Below are positions 48,084-57,811 of a stretch of 64,000 bases of DNA, one piece after another (position 1 is the first letter of the stretch; each line of letters starts with the position of its first letter). This stretch comes from Cryptomeria japonica. Lineage: Eukaryota; Streptophyta; Pinopsida; Cupressales; Cupressaceae. The stretch spans positions 332,230,302-332,294,301 of the forward strand of contig NC_081413.1 of NCBI RefSeq assembly GCF_030272615.1, in the 5' to 3' direction. Position numbers and translations under genes: made by a program. A model generated the notes under the pieces. That model saw nothing but the letters and a program-made list of their open reading frames with translations, was not told the origin of the DNA and searched no databases.

Positions 48084-49612
48084 ATGGGGAGTTTGAGCGG
48101 GAACTTGGGTAGGCAACCTGCTCCTTTGATCATGGAAAATTTGCAGGGAAATGTTGTGGGTGCAGGACCTGAAGGACAGCAAGTGGGACAAAGTGGTGAA
48201 AAGACAGGAGACGATCAAGATGAAGGTGTGATTTATGAAGATGGGGACCCACAAAATGGGGGGATTCCAGATGATCCTAGCAAGGGTTCTCGTGATAAGG
48301 GGGATTGGGTTGCTGACAAACCTTGGTCCTCCCTCTTTGGTGTTAAACCTGGTGGTAATTCAACATTCCCTCCTGTTAGTAATATTTTGAATCCGGATTC
48401 TGGGTGTTTTGCGATTGTTGTCCCTGATCAAGTGATAGATCATAACATCTCTATTATGGCTCTATTGTTAGTTGGAAAGTTCATGGGCCCTAGGCCTAAC
48501 CTTGATTTGGTTAGCGCTTCTACCAAGAAGAAGTGGTACTTGAAAGGTTAGATCAAAATAATGGCTATGCCAAAAGGATTTTTCTCCTTTGCCTTTTCTT
48601 GTGAAGAAGATTTGTCTGATGTTCTTTTTGGAGGCCCTTGGGTTATTGGGAAGACCTCTTTGGCTTTGAAGTGTTGGTCTCCCAATCTGGATCTAAATGA
48701 TAGTATTTTTTCTTCTGCCCTTGTTTGGGTAAGATTGCATGGCTTTCCCTTGGAATTTTGGCATGAGGATGTGTTTAAGGGTCTGGCTAGCTCCTTTGGG
48801 GAACTCTTATCTATTGACCCAATGATGGTAGCAAGGAAAAGAATGGTTTATGCTAGGATATGTGTTTGTATTAGTCAGAATATTGATCTCCCATCCTCGG
48901 TGGATATCATTTGTAAGTTGGGGAAATGGATTCAGCTAGTGGAATTTGAGACTATGTCGTTTGTTTGCTTCCATTGTAAAAAAAATTGGGCACTGGGCTA
49001 AGAAATGTCCTCTGCAAACCAACAAGAATGCTGCCCACAATAACAAGAATGTTGCCCCCAAGAGTGACCCTCGACAGTAGCTTTGGAGAGAAAAAAACTA
49101 AGGAGGTTCGGAGCGATGTTGGAGCAGTTGAGACTTCTCCTATATCTTTTGAAGGGATTCAAATTGGGGATGGCACCCCTGCTTTTAAGGATAATGTTGA
49201 TCAAGGGGGTCCAGATGGATCTACTGCAATTATTCTGAGTCAGTTAGAGCAAGGTGGTGCTAATGATATTTTGAAGCCGAAGACTCTAGACCAGCAGAAG
49301 GAGGATAGAGAAATTGAAGAAGGAAATAGTGATGATGGTAGTGATAAATTGGAGCAATGTATTGCTAAAGATTGTCTAAAGCCTAATACTTCTGACCAAC
49401 AGCTTGAGGATGGAGAGATAGATGAAGGAAACATTGCTAGAGGGGCTTCTTTAACTACTCCTAAGTGTATGGAAATGGAGGGTCTGAATGTTTCCTTGAA
49501 TTATTTGAGGTCTCAATCTGTGGAATGTGTGATATCTACCTACCCTGAGGTGGAGAGCCCCCCCCTTTCTCAAACCTCATTGGAGATTAATCGAAAGGGA
49601 TTGGTCCCCTGA
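48084..49612 (+). pseudogene. LINE ORF1: DUF4283-like domain plus zinc knuckle
   Basis: RNA-binding partner of the LINE RT. From ATG 48084 it has an acidic/glycine-rich head, then a DUF4283-like fold (LLLVGKFMGPRPNL, PKGFFSFAFSCEEDLSDVLF, GGPWVIGK, VWVRLHGFPLEFW, 48450-48760), then a CCHC zinc knuckle (CFHCKK, shift, IGHWAKKC near 48967-49012). The tail is acidic and has a repeated 34-residue segment (LEQ..A.D.LKP.T.DQQ.ED.EI.EGN twice, about 49234-49434). A TAG at 48549 (probably from CAG) and frameshifts near 48980 and 49075 break it. It ends TGA at 49610. Confidence 0.85.
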
Positions 49613-49847
49613 AATTGAGGAAAGAAAACAATATGCCTACTCAAGCGGTTGTGGGGGGTGAAGTCTCGTTTACTCAAGTGGAGAAAAAGAAGTCTAATAA
49701 ATCTAGATAGAATGTTGGGGCTTCACAAGTTGGTGTTTCTACTCCTGGTAGGAAATCTACTAAATGGATTAGAGAAAAAGAATGTCAGCATAATATAGCG
49801 GATGGCAGTCAACGGACCATCTATGAGGTATGTTTTCTTGGTAAAAA

Positions 49848-51166
49848 ATGAAATTCATTTCCTGGAACATAAGGGGACACAATGTGCCCCATAAACAAGA
49901 TATTATTCATAATATGGTTAGGGATCATAAGTTGGATGTTGTCCTTATTCAAGAAACTAAAATGGTTAAAGAAAAGGTGGAAAATTTGAAGTTTTTCAAG
50001 CATTGTGGGCTGGTTGGTAGTAGTTCTGAAGGTGCCTCGGGTGGGACTGCTATTTTTTGGAATCTCAACTATATTAAGGGTAAAATTTTGGTTGTGGATA
50101 CCAATTTTGTCTCTGTCAGATTTCATCATATTAGGGATGGCTTTTCCTGGGTTCTTTCTAATATCTATGCTCCCAATTCTAAAGCAGCTAGGAATAAGTT
50201 TTGGAAGAAGTTGGAGGCTCATCACTCCAAGCACTGTAATGACAATTGGATCATAATGGGAGATTTTAATACTCCCCTTCATAATTCTGAAAAATTTGGA
50301 GGCTCTCAAATCTAAGTGGATAGTCGGTTGGACTTGATGGCTTTTATTGATGCTCATTCTTTACATGATGTTGATCTTCAAGGTACCTCTTTTACCTGGA
50401 CCAACAAGAGAGTGGGTGATGATTTGATCCAAGTGCATCTAGATCGTACCCTTATCTCTAATAATTGGCTAGTTAAGTATGTCTTCTCTCTTACGGCCCT
50501 CCCTAGGGTTGGATCTAATAATTTCCCTATTTCTTTTGTTGTTGAGGCTATTGATGGTAAGAGAAACTTTCCCTTCAGGTTTGAAAAGATGTGGTTGTCA
50601 CACCCATTGCTGGAAGATAGTATTAAGCAGTGGTGGAATATTGCAGTGGATGGGTTTTCTATGTTCAAGGTTGCCAAAAAAATTAGATTTGTGAAAGATA
50701 ATATTAGAAGATGGAATAAAGATGTGTTTGGTAACCTTTTTGCTTCTAAATATATTGTTCAGTGTGAGATTAAAGATATTCAGGACAAGATTTAGGTTGA
50801 AGGTTATTCTTCTGGTTCTTTGGAAAGGGAGAATGATATTCTGAAGAAATATCATGAAATCATTGCTAGGGAAGAGGTCTTTTGGAAGCAAAGGTCCAGG
50901 GCTTTATGGCTGTCTGTCAGGGACAAAAATACTAGATTTTTCCATTTAACTGCCCTTAAACATAAAGCGGCCAATAGGATTTCTAAGCTGGTGGTGGGTG
51001 ATAGGACACTATTGAAAGATGGTGAAATTTGTGAAGAAGCCTCTAGATTTTTTTCTTCCCTTCTTTTGGCTAAAGATAATCTGGATGTTGAAGCTCAAAA
51101 TTCTTGTTTAGATGTCATTCCCTCTATCTTGAATGAGGAGCATAACAAGTTTTTGACTACTATTCA
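49848..51166 (+). pseudogene. LINE ORF2, 5' part: AP-type endonuclease
   Basis: Nicks target DNA to prime reverse transcription. It starts MKFISWNIRG and shows the endonuclease landmarks N (SWNIRG), E (IQETKM near 49955), SNIYAPN near 50160, MGDFN near 50260, SLHDVDLQGTSFTWTN near 50360 and HLDRTLISNNW near 50440 (the family normally has RLDR). TAA at 50313-50315 and TAG at 50793-50795 interrupt it. The frame ends at ..FLTTIH, where the Copia LTR is inserted, and resumes at 57812 with PSKDEI, with no residues missing. Confidence 0.92.
51162..51166. repeat. Copia target-site duplication, left copy
   Basis: ATTCA here and ATTCC at 57807-57811 differ by one base. The LINE frame (TTI, then PSK) fits ATTCC as the original. 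Confidence 0.85.
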
Positions 51167-52222
51167 TGTTGGTATTTTGGTATGGTTTTGTCATTGATGT
51201 CAACACCTATCAACACTTATCAACTCTAGCACTTTGGAGGATGAGCAATGTTCACCAGCAAGCAAGTGACTTATGCACAGTCACCAGTATCTGGTACACC
51301 AGTAGGATATAATGTTCATTGACACTTGGAATGATATAGAAAACACCTGGTTATGTCGAAGACATCACTTGGACACTTTGTCTTGGAGATTTTTTTATTG
51401 GCATATTCGTATTTGCATATTTGTTATTACCGACAAATAGGTCCAGGTTATGCACTGGTAGGCTTATCTATTCCATATCAGCACGGCACGCTTTGGAGAT
51501 GATTTTGTTGTTATTGTAAATAGATTAAACTGACATGTTGAATCAGATATTGCATCGGTTATTGATTTACTTGTAATTGTTTTATTGTAACATATTTTAG
51601 AGCCGACCTACTAAAATTGGTCTTAGGTTATGGTATATATGTAAGATCTTATTTGTAAGATCGATATGCGATAAGGATAAGGAATTGTAAGAAGGTATAT
51701 GTGAGAACAAGAAGAGCTATACATGCAGACATCATTTGAAGGTGAAGCAAGGTATTTGTAAAGACAATCAGAACTACACCGGTACTGAATCCAGCATATG
51801 AAGATGCTATTTCAAGCAGTACATTCTTATTGGATTTAACCATCCAATTGTAGTCAGTGTGACTCCTATTTGTGTTTGAGCAGTGAGCTCTAGGCGCTTG
51901 GCCTTTCTGCATGTGCAGACCCCATTTGTATACACATACTATCTGCAGTAGTATCATCTGATTATGGGTAAGGTTTCCCACCATGGTTTTTCCCCTTACA
52001 AGGTTTCCACGTATAAATATTGGTGTTATATGTTGTGGATGTTATTGGCTTTCTGTTTCATGCATTAATCTTTACCAGTATTGTAATTAAATGATAAAAT
52101 GTCTACCGGCATAAATTTTTGTTTACCGGTATTAAGCATTAAGGTTGGTTAAGTTGTTTTTGGTTTGAATTTATTTGACAACTGATTCACCCCCCCCTCT
52201 AAGTTGTCTATGGGACCTAATA
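51167..52222 (+). repeat. 5' LTR of Copia element
   Basis: 1056 bp, TGTTGGTATT...CCTAATA. The shared LTR motif CCACCATGGTTTTTCCCC...AAGGTTTCCACGTA is at 51979-52014 and GATTCACCCCCCC at 52183-52196. Confidence 0.97.
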
Positions 52223-52224
52223 AT

Positions 52225-52236
52225 TGGTATCAGAGC
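52225..52236 (+). other. Primer binding site, initiator-Met tRNA
   Basis: TGGTATCAGAGC, a perfect plant Copia site, 2 nt after the LTR. Confidence 0.97.
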
Positions 52237-52279
52237 TTAGTCCTCTTTTTGCAGAAGCTTAACCACTTGAGGAGATCCA

Positions 52280-53324
52280 ATGTCTACTAACTATTTCAGG
52301 AAGGACAGTCCTAAACTTGATGGAACCAACTATGGTATATGGAAGATCAAAATGGAGACACATCTAAATTGCATTGGAAAGGACATCTGGGATGTTACAA
52401 ACAATGGCTATATTGCTCCTACATCTAGTCAGCCTTATCCACCTACCTTGGGAAAAGATGAAGAAAATGACAAGAGAAACACTTTTACAGATCAACAAAT
52501 CATGGGATTATCAGATAGGTCTACTGCTAAAGCTATTTGGGATCATTTAGAAACATTGAATGAAGGAGATTCCATACTTAAAATTGCAAAACTTGAAAGC
52601 TTCTGGGTCAGGTAAGAAAATCTGAAAATGGAAGAAGATGAAAGGATTTCTGCTTTTATGGAAAGAGTAAATGAAATTGTTTTGGGTATTAAATGTTGTG
52701 GAGGAACCTTAAATGAAGATGAAATTGTTTCAAAAGTTTTAAGAGGATTGCCACCAGCATATAAAATGAAAGTTACTACTATAAATGAGTTGAGAACAAT
52801 GCCTAATACATCAGTAACTAAGGATACATTGATTGGAAAACTTTCAGCTTTTGAAATTGAGGAATTTGGTCGTATTGCTACTATAAAGATAGATTTAGCT
52901 TTTAAGATATCAACATCATCTGTACCATCCTTTGACAAATCTTATTGGAAAGCCTTCTATGCAAGAGAACTTTAAGAAAGTAGGAGAGAAAATGAAGAAC
53001 TTGAAGCACTATTTGCAAGGAAAATGCCTAAAGGTCTAGTTGGAAGTAAGTATGAAGTTAAAGCACCCTTTAAATGTTTTAACTATAATAAGATTGGTCA
53101 TATGGCTTCAAGATGCCCTGCTAGACTAAGAGAAGAAGCTAGAAGAACATACAAGCCTAACCCTGAATATCAGAGATACATATTTAAGAAGAATAAAGAT
53201 AATTCTTGTTATCTTGTTGATGAAGGAGTCACTGATGATTCTGATGAAGATCTGACAGACAATGGATGGGTTTTTGTTGCGATAATAGAAGATCAACCGG
53301 AACCTACTGTTCAACCAATAGAGT
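52280..53324 (+). pseudogene. Copia gag
   Basis: Capsid-type protein with an N-terminal PKLDGTNYGIWKIKMETHL, then LSDRSTAKAIWDHLETLNEGDS, LGIKCCGGTLNEDEIVSKVLRGLPPAYK and a zinc knuckle CFNYNKIGHMASRC near 53076-53116 (Tyr in place of the second Cys of CX2C). TAA at 52613-52615 and TAA at 52973-52975 interrupt it, and TAG at 53323 ends the open stretch. It runs on in the same direction into pol. The start ATG lies 43 nt past the primer site. Confidence 0.93.
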
Positions 53325-54900
53325 AGGCCCTGGCAGCTAAAGTTGAAGTTAAGGATGAATGGATCATTGATTCGGGATGTTCACATCACATGACTAGTGA
53401 TAAAGGTAAATTCTTGAACTTTCAAGAATATAATGGAGGTCTAGTAAGATTTGGAGATGATAAAGCTTGTTTGATCAAAGGAAAAGGTACAATATCTCTT
53501 GATGGAAAGCATAATACTGATAATGTTTACTATGTAGAGGGTTTAAAGCATAATCTTTTGAGTGTTGGTCAATTAGTTGAGAAAGGATTTCAATTACAAT
53601 TTAAGAATGGTAAATGCAAAATCTTGAACAGAACTAGTTTGGAAATTGCAACCGGTAATCAAACTAGAGGTAACATCTTTCATTTGAATAACAGTGAAAA
53701 GACATGCTTGATTGCACACATTGATGAAATTTGGCTATGGCATAAGAGACTCTGTCATGTAAATTTTGATTGCAGGTAAAAATTAGTACTACTAAGGCAG
53801 TTAGAGATTTACCTAAGATTGTCAAACCTCACAATCCGGTATGTAAGGAATGTCAATTTGGAAAACAAGTTAGAGCATCTTTTAAAAGTATTCCAGAAAA
53901 ATGAATAAATGCTCTTGACTTAATTCACACTGATTTATGTGGTCCAGCTAGAACTAAAAGCTTACAAGGTGATAGATATTTCATGCTAATCATTGATGAC
54001 TATTCTAGAATGTGTTGGGTTACTTTTCTCATAGAAAAATTAGAAGCACTTGGGAAGTTCAAACTATTCAAAGTAATGGTAGAGAATGAAACTGGTAAGA
54101 AAATCAAATGTCTGAGATCAGATCAGGGAGAAGAATTCACATCTAAGGAATTTAATACATTCTATGAAGTGAATGGAATCAGAAGACAGTTATCAACACC
54201 CCAGACACCACAACAGAATGGAGTTGTAGAAAGGAAAAACAGAACTATCTTGGATGCAGCCAGAAGTATGTTATCTGAATCAAATCTACCACATGTATAT
54301 TGGAGAGAGGCAGTAAGCATAGCAGTCTACACATTCAACAAAGTTCACATCAAAGGAGAAACCGGTAAGACCCCTCATGAACTATGGTTTGGTATTACTC
54401 CTACTCTTAAATATTTCAGAATATTTGGAAGTAAATGTTATATTAGAAGAGATGAGTATATTGGCAAATTTGATCCTAGAAGTGATGAAGGAATATTTCT
54501 CGGTTATTCATTTAGGAGCAAGGCATATAGATGTTTTAACAAGAGGTTGCAGAAAATTGTTGAGAGTACAAATGTGAAAATTGATGAACAGTTTGGAGGA
54601 ACTTTAAGGTATATAGACTCTGAACCGGCAACATAGATACTGACAAATGAACCTACATTGAATCCACTAGTACAGAATGAAGATCCAGTTACACCGGTAT
54701 CATCTGAAAATTCCATTGTAACTAAGGAACGGTAGCAAACAAAGACACCCCAGTATGTAAGACTGAATCACTCTAAAAATCAGATAATTGGCAACAAGTA
54801 TCAAAGAGTTATGACAAGAGGAAGACTGGAAAATGAAGAGGTATCTCTTATTTCTCAAATTGAACCATCATCAATTAATGAGGCATGTGAAGATAAACAC
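53325..54900 (+). pseudogene. Copia protease and integrase
   Basis: Protease: DEWIIDSGCSHHMTSD with the catalytic DSG near 53370, then NVYYVEGLKHNLLSVGQL. Pre-integrase: IWLWHKRLCHVNFD and VCKECQFGKQ. Integrase core: DLIHTDLCGPAR near 53920 (first D), RSDQGEEF near 54115 (second D), QTPQQNGVVERKNR near 54205 (E), all three acidic residues present. The C-terminal part has HELWFGITPTLKYFRIFGSKCY and DEGIFLGYS. A frameshift near 53776, a TGA at 53902, and TAG at 54634 and 54735 break it. The integrase inserts the DNA copy; the protease would cut the polyprotein. Confidence 0.93.
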
Positions 54901-56394
54901 TAGATTAAAGCTATGGAAGAGGAACTAGAACAAATTGAGAAAAATAACACATGGACATTAGTTCCCCGACCTAAAGACAAAAATGTGATTGGAACTAAAT
55001 GGGTATTCAGAAACAAACTTAATGAAGATGGTAAGATAATCAGAAATAAAGCAAGACTAGTGTGTAAGGGATATTCTCAGAAAGAAGGAATTGATTATAA
55101 TGAAACCTTTGCACTGGTAGCTAGAATTGAGGCAGTCAGATTATTCTTGCCTTTTGCAGCACACAAGAACTACAAAGTATATCAAATGGATATTGAATGT
55201 GCATTTTCGAATGGAGATCTTGAAGAAGAAGTTTACATTGAGAAACCTAATGGATTTTCTTTGACAGATAATAAAGATATGGTTTGCAGGTTAAGGAAAG
55301 CTTTGTATGGGTTGAAGCAAGCTCCAAGAGCTTGGTATGCTAGATTGGATAAATATCTTTTGAAGATTGGATTTTCTAAAGGTAATGCTGACAGCAACTT
55401 ATAGTATAAAGTGACTAATGATGACATCTTGGTTATAGAAGTTTTTGTTGATGATATAATCTTTGGAGGAGAAGATGAATTATGTAAAGACTTTTCTATT
55501 GAAATGCAGCATGAATTTGAAATGTCTATGATTGGAGAGATAAAATTCTTTTTAGGATTGCAGATCTCACAGACTGATAAAGGTATATTCTTGAGTCAAT
55601 CCAAATACTTGAAAGAGTTACTAAAGAAATTTGGGATGGAGAACTCGAAACCGGTAAGCACACCTATGACTACAAATGACAAATTATCACTAAGGGATGA
55701 ATCTACACCTGTTAATCCGACTAGGTACAAGTTTGTGATAGGAGGCCTACTGTATTTGACACAAACAAGACCTGATATTATGAATGCAGTATGTATTGTT
55801 TCAAGATTTCAGAGTAATCCTAGAGAAAATCATGAATCAATAGTAAAAAGGATTTTCCGGTACTTACAAGGAACTACAAATCTTGGTTTATGGTATCCAA
55901 GAGATGAAAACTTTGAATTATGTGCATACATAGATGCAAATTGGGTAGGAGATGTGGATGATAGAAAAAGCAGCACTGGCGGAGCATTTATTCTTGGAAG
56001 CAGATTAATTTCTTGGTTAAGTAAGAAACAAAGTTGCACATCCTTATCAACAGCAGAATCAAAATATGTTGCAGCAGCAACTAACTATACACAGGTATTA
56101 TGGCTTAAGCAAATGTTGAAGGACATAAAGATAAAATGCAAGGAACTTATAACTATCTATTGTGATAACACTATAGCAATTGATATATCTAAGAATCCGG
56201 TTCCAGTATTACATTCTAAAACCAAACATGTTTTTATCAAACTAAATTTTCTGAAAGAGAATGTTGAAGCAAAAGAAGTCAAACTGGTTTATGCGAATAC
56301 TAAAGAGTAGATTGCAAATATTTTCACTAAACCTCTTCCTAAGGAGACCTTTGAATATCTTAGAGATCAGCTTGGGGTCATAACCCACCGGTAG
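54901..56394 (+). pseudogene. Copia reverse transcriptase and RNase H
   Basis: [88 protein letters not shown], catalytic FVDDIIFGGE near 55443, FFLGLQISQT, then RNase H with YIDANWVGDVDDRKS, SLSTAESKYVAA and CDNTIAIDIS near 56160. The end is IFTKPLP...LRDQLGV, TAG at 56392. Interrupting stops are TAG at 54901-54903, 55402-55404 and 56308-56310, all TAG. The catalytic YVDD-type loop reads FVDD here, as in many Copia elements of this window. Confidence 0.95.
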
Positions 56395-56479
56395 AGACTT
56401 AGATAGTTGATGTTTGTCATCAACCGGCAGAATTAACAGAGAAATCTTTTACTCCGGCTTTAATGAGGAGAGCTACTTC

Positions 56480-56750
56480 TTAGGGGGAGTAGTTGGCATA
56501 CTGAATTGGTTGGTATTTTGTATTGGCTTTGGCATTTTATGTCAAAGGGGGAGAGATATCTATGGAAAAACACATTATCTTTTGAGGAGAGATTATTCAT
56601 TGGGGGAGAGATTGTTACTTTGAGATTGATTACTCTCTGTATCTAAATTTTGATCTTAAGAGATTATTGGTTTTTGGTATTTGGCATTTCTGTTTTGGCA
56701 CTCTGATGGTTATTCCATCTTGTGTTGCCATCAATGCCAAAGGGCGGGAT
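56480..56750 (+). other. Cluster of polypurine tracts before the 3' LTR
   Basis: TTAGGGGGAGT (56480), CAAAGGGGGAGAGA (56543), TTGGGGGAGAGATT (56600) and CCAAAGGGCGGGAT (56737-56750). The last abuts the LTR. Repeated purine tracts in this place are described for Sirevirus-type Copia elements. Confidence 0.75.
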
Positions 56751-57806
56751 TGTTGGTATTTTGGTATGGTTTTGTCCTTGGTGTCAACACCTATCAACAC
56801 TTATCAACTCTGGCACTTTGGAGGATCAACGATGTTCACCGGCAAGCAAGTGACTTATGCACAACCACTGGTATCTCATACACCGGTAGGATATAATGTT
56901 CACCAGCACTTGGAATGATATAGAAAACACCTAGTTATGTCGAAGACATCATTTGGACACTTTGTCTTGGAGATTTGTTCATTGGCATATTCGTATTTGC
57001 ATATTTGTTATTACCGACAAATAGGTCCAGGTTATGCACCGGCAGGCTTATCTATTCCAGATCAGCACGACACGCTTTGGAGATGATTTTGTTGTTATTG
57101 TAAATGGATTAAGCTGACATGTTGAATTGGATATTGCATCGGTTATTGATTTACTTGTAATTGTTTTATTGTAATATCTTTTAGAGCCGACCTACTAAAA
57201 TTGGTCTTAGGTTATGGTATATATGTAAGATCTTATTTGTAAGATCGATATGCAATAAGGATAAGGAATTGTAAGAAGGTATATGCGAGAATAAGCAGAG
57301 CTATACACATAGACATCATTTGAAGGTGAAGAAAGGTATTTGTAAAGATAATCAAAACTACACCGGTACTGAATCCAGCATATGAAGATGCTATTTTGAG
57401 CAGTACATTCTTATGGGATTTAACCATCCAATTGTAGTCAATGTGACTCCTATTTGTGTTTGAGCAGTGAGCTCTAGGCACTTGGCCTTTCTGCATGTGT
57501 AGACCCCATTTGTATACATATACTATTTGCAGTAGTATCATCTGATTGTGGGTAAGGTTTCCCACCGTGGTTTTTCCCCTTACAGGGTTTCCACGTACAA
57601 ATATTGGTGTTATGTGTTGTGGATATTATTGTATTTATGTTTCATGCATTAATCTTTATCGGTACTGTAATTAACTGATAAACTGTCTACCAGCATAAAG
57701 TTTTGTTTACAGGTATTAAGCATTAAGGTTGGTTAAGTTGTTTTTGGTTTGAATTTATTTGACAACTGATTCACCCCCCCCTCTCAGTTGTCTCTAGCAC
57801 CTAACA
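56751..57806 (+). repeat. 3' LTR of Copia element
   Basis: 1056 bp, TGTTGGTATT...CCTAACA, followed by TSD ATTCC. It keeps more ACCGGT-type CpG/CHG sites than the 5' LTR in places and fewer in others, so both copies are decaying independently. Confidence 0.97.
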
Positions 57807-57811
57807 ATTCC

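Larger units (their letters stand above)
51167..57806 (+). mobile_element. Full-length Copia element inside the LINE
   Basis: 6640 bp: LTR 51167-52222, primer site 52225-52236, gag, protease, integrase, RT, RNase H, purine tract, LTR 56751-57806. Both LTRs are 1056 bp and differ at about 70 positions by hand count (near 7%), mostly transitions. Terminal bases are TGTTGG...CCTAACA; the left copy ends CCTAATA. Several stops and one or more frameshifts inactivate it. It is the best preserved autonomous-type element in the window. Confidence 0.97.
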
